From DATEDA01 sp963827595 (GTDB lineage: Bacteria > Pseudomonadota > Gammaproteobacteria > Burkholderiales > SG8-39), in assembly GCA_963827595.1 (NCBI GenBank), contig CAWHBT010000004.1:124001-188000 (forward strand): DNA of 64,000 nt, given 5' to 3'. Position numbers and translations under genes: made by a program. Numbering within the stretch: the first letter of the stretch is position 1; each line of letters opens with the position of its first letter. The notes beneath the pieces were generated by a model that worked only from the letters and a program-made list of their open reading frames with translations, did no database searches and was not told where the DNA came from. Positions 63,201 through 64,000 of the stretch are shown piece after piece.

Positions 63201-63524
63201 ATGACCCACATCGTTACCGAGTCGTGCATCAAGTGCAAGTACACCGACTGCGTCGACGTGTGCCCGGTGGACTGCTTTCACGAAGGTCCCAACATGCTCG
63301 TCATCGATCCGGACGAGTGCATCGACTGCGCGGTCTGCATCCCCGAGTGCCCGGTGAACGCGATCTACGCCGAGGAGGACGTGCCGCCGGACCAGAAGGA
63401 TTTCCTCAAGCTGAATGCCGAGCTCGCGAAGGGCTGGCCGGTCATCACCGACAAGAAGGAAGGTCCGCCTGACGCCGACGACTGGAAGGACGTCAAGGAG
63501 AAGCGGCAGCACCTTGAGCGCTGA
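63201..63524 (+). CDS. fdxA: FdxA-type seven-iron ferredoxin
   Basis: 107 residues. Cysteines C9-x7-C17-x3-C21 and C40-x2-C43-x2-C46-x3-C50 follow the Azotobacter-FdI pattern for one [3Fe-4S] and one [4Fe-4S] cluster, with an additional C12 and C25. The tail DQKDFLKLNAELAKGWPVIT is characteristic of FdxA. Cytoplasmic low-potential electron carrier. In this place it could donate electrons to the 6-hydroxynicotinate-reductase-like protein (inference), but fdxA genes are also housekeeping in Betaproteobacteria. Confidence 0.93.
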   Translation: MTHIVTESCIKCKYTDCVDVCPVDCFHEGPNMLVIDPDECIDCAVCIPECPVNAIYAEEDVPPDQKDFLKLNAELAKGWPVITDKKEGPPDADDWKDVKEKRQHLER

Positions 63525-63537
63525 GCGCGGGAGGCCG

Positions 63538-64000
63538 ATGCTCAGGCTGGCGCACGGGCTCGCGTTCGAGGATCTTCACCACCGCGACGGCCTCCTCAAG
63601 CTCGACCGCCAGTTCGTCGCGTTTCTCGAAGCGGCCGATCCTGCGCTCCAGGCGCGTCTCGCCGCGGCCCGGGCGAATCCGGACGCGCTCGACGCCAAGG
63701 TCGAGTCGCAGCTCCTCCTCGACCTCGCCCCGCATCTCGAACGCTTCCTGGCGCAGCTCTTCGGCATCGCCGACGAGGTCCTCGCCCTCGCCCGCCGCCA
63801 CGACGAGCTCGCGCCGCTCTACGCGATCAAGCGGCAGTTCGTGCAACGTCGCGCCGGCACCCGGGTCAAGCCCGCCGACGCCGCAACGCTCGACGGCCCC
63901 GCGCTCGAGCGCGAGCTCGCCGCGCTTCTGGGCGGGACCTTCGACGAGCTCGCATTCGCGACTCGCGTCGCGCAGTGGCTGAAGGATGAGGACCAGCGCG
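63538..64000 (+). CDS. start of a gene of uncertain function, cut off by the window end
   Basis: The frame opens at ATG 63538 (MLRLAHGLAFEDLHHRDGLL) with GGGAGG upstream and stays open for 154 codons to the edge. It is rich in Ala, Leu and Arg, predicted all-helical (FLEAADPALQARLAAARANP, ESQLLLDLAPHLERFLAQLF), with no cofactor motif yet. From memory this kind of N-terminal helical segment precedes the FAD/NAD(P) domains of large oxidoreductases found after ferredoxin genes, but that is weak. It begins 13 bases after fdxA, so probably one transcript. Confidence 0.65.
   Translation, partial: MLRLAHGLAFEDLHHRDGLLKLDRQFVAFLEAADPALQARLAAARANPDALDAKVESQLLLDLAPHLERFLAQLFGIADEVLALARRHDELAPLYAIKRQFVQRRAGTRVKPADAATLDGPALERELAALLGGTFDELAFATRVAQWLKDEDQR

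Noticed and set aside
46368..64000. Mobile genomic island
   Set aside because: No integrase, transposase, direct repeats or tRNA boundary is visible, and base composition resembles the surrounding chromosome by eye.

Overview
The window looks like a stretch of chromosome from a high-GC Betaproteobacterium (Burkholderiales in the broad sense). The evidence is gene order: rpsB-tsf-pyrH next to map-glnD, smc-zipA-ligA divergent from dapC-dapD-pilU-dapE-prmB, rimP-nusA-infB-rbfA-truB-rpsO-pnp, and scpA-scpB-rluB with trpS. Nothing in the window looks like a phage, an insertion sequence or a CRISPR array. Four conserved genes (tsf, zipA, scpA and a PHP-domain gene) each carry one surplus base. This looks more like residual sequencing or assembly error than gene decay.

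Bases 1-6,100: translation genes rpsB-tsf-pyrH on the minus strand, divergent from map-glnD on the plus strand. Bases 6,100-15,580 (minus strand): smc-zipA-ligA-galU-hpt-mtnP-def, covering chromosome condensation, division, DNA ligation, UDP-glucose synthesis and purine/methylthio salvage. Bases 15,705-21,036 (plus strand): lysine/diaminopimelate biosynthesis with an embedded pilus ATPase gene and prmB. A secreted metallo-beta-lactamase-fold protein, a Pro-Arg-His tRNA cluster and divergent dksA follow. Bases 23,590-31,981 (minus strand): the transcription/translation operon from rimP to pnp, apparently starting with a promoter and an attenuator-like hairpin. Bases 32,097-37,932 (minus strand): rluB, scpB, scpA, trpS (with an iron-sulfur-type cysteine motif), an M50 peptidase, yciO and a PHP phosphoesterase.

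Bases 37,981-46,234 hold accessory metabolism (alpha/beta hydrolase, gamma-carbonic anhydrase, a dehydrogenase-thiolase pair) and a Gld-type ABC export system with its GldG-like and DUF4340 partners.

The most interesting part is 46,368-64,000. Twelve tightly packed minus-strand genes run from 62,297 to 46,368: a molybdenum hydroxylase (FAD subunit plus a fused [2Fe-2S]/Mo subunit), an SDR, a 6-hydroxynicotinate-reductase-like protein, a UPF0280 protein, a branched-chain-amino-acid-type ABC importer with fused LivH-LivM permease, and HyuA/HyuB-type ATP-dependent lactamase subunits around an unknown two-repeat protein. Divergent from them are a nitroreductase, a FdxA-type ferredoxin and the start of another gene. 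I read the locus as an uptake and catabolic module for an N-heterocycle: hydroxylate, reduce with ferredoxin, then open the resulting lactam with ATP. The substrate is an inference and could be nicotinate-like or something else. A candidate promoter with an inverted repeat over its -10 lies between the two arms.
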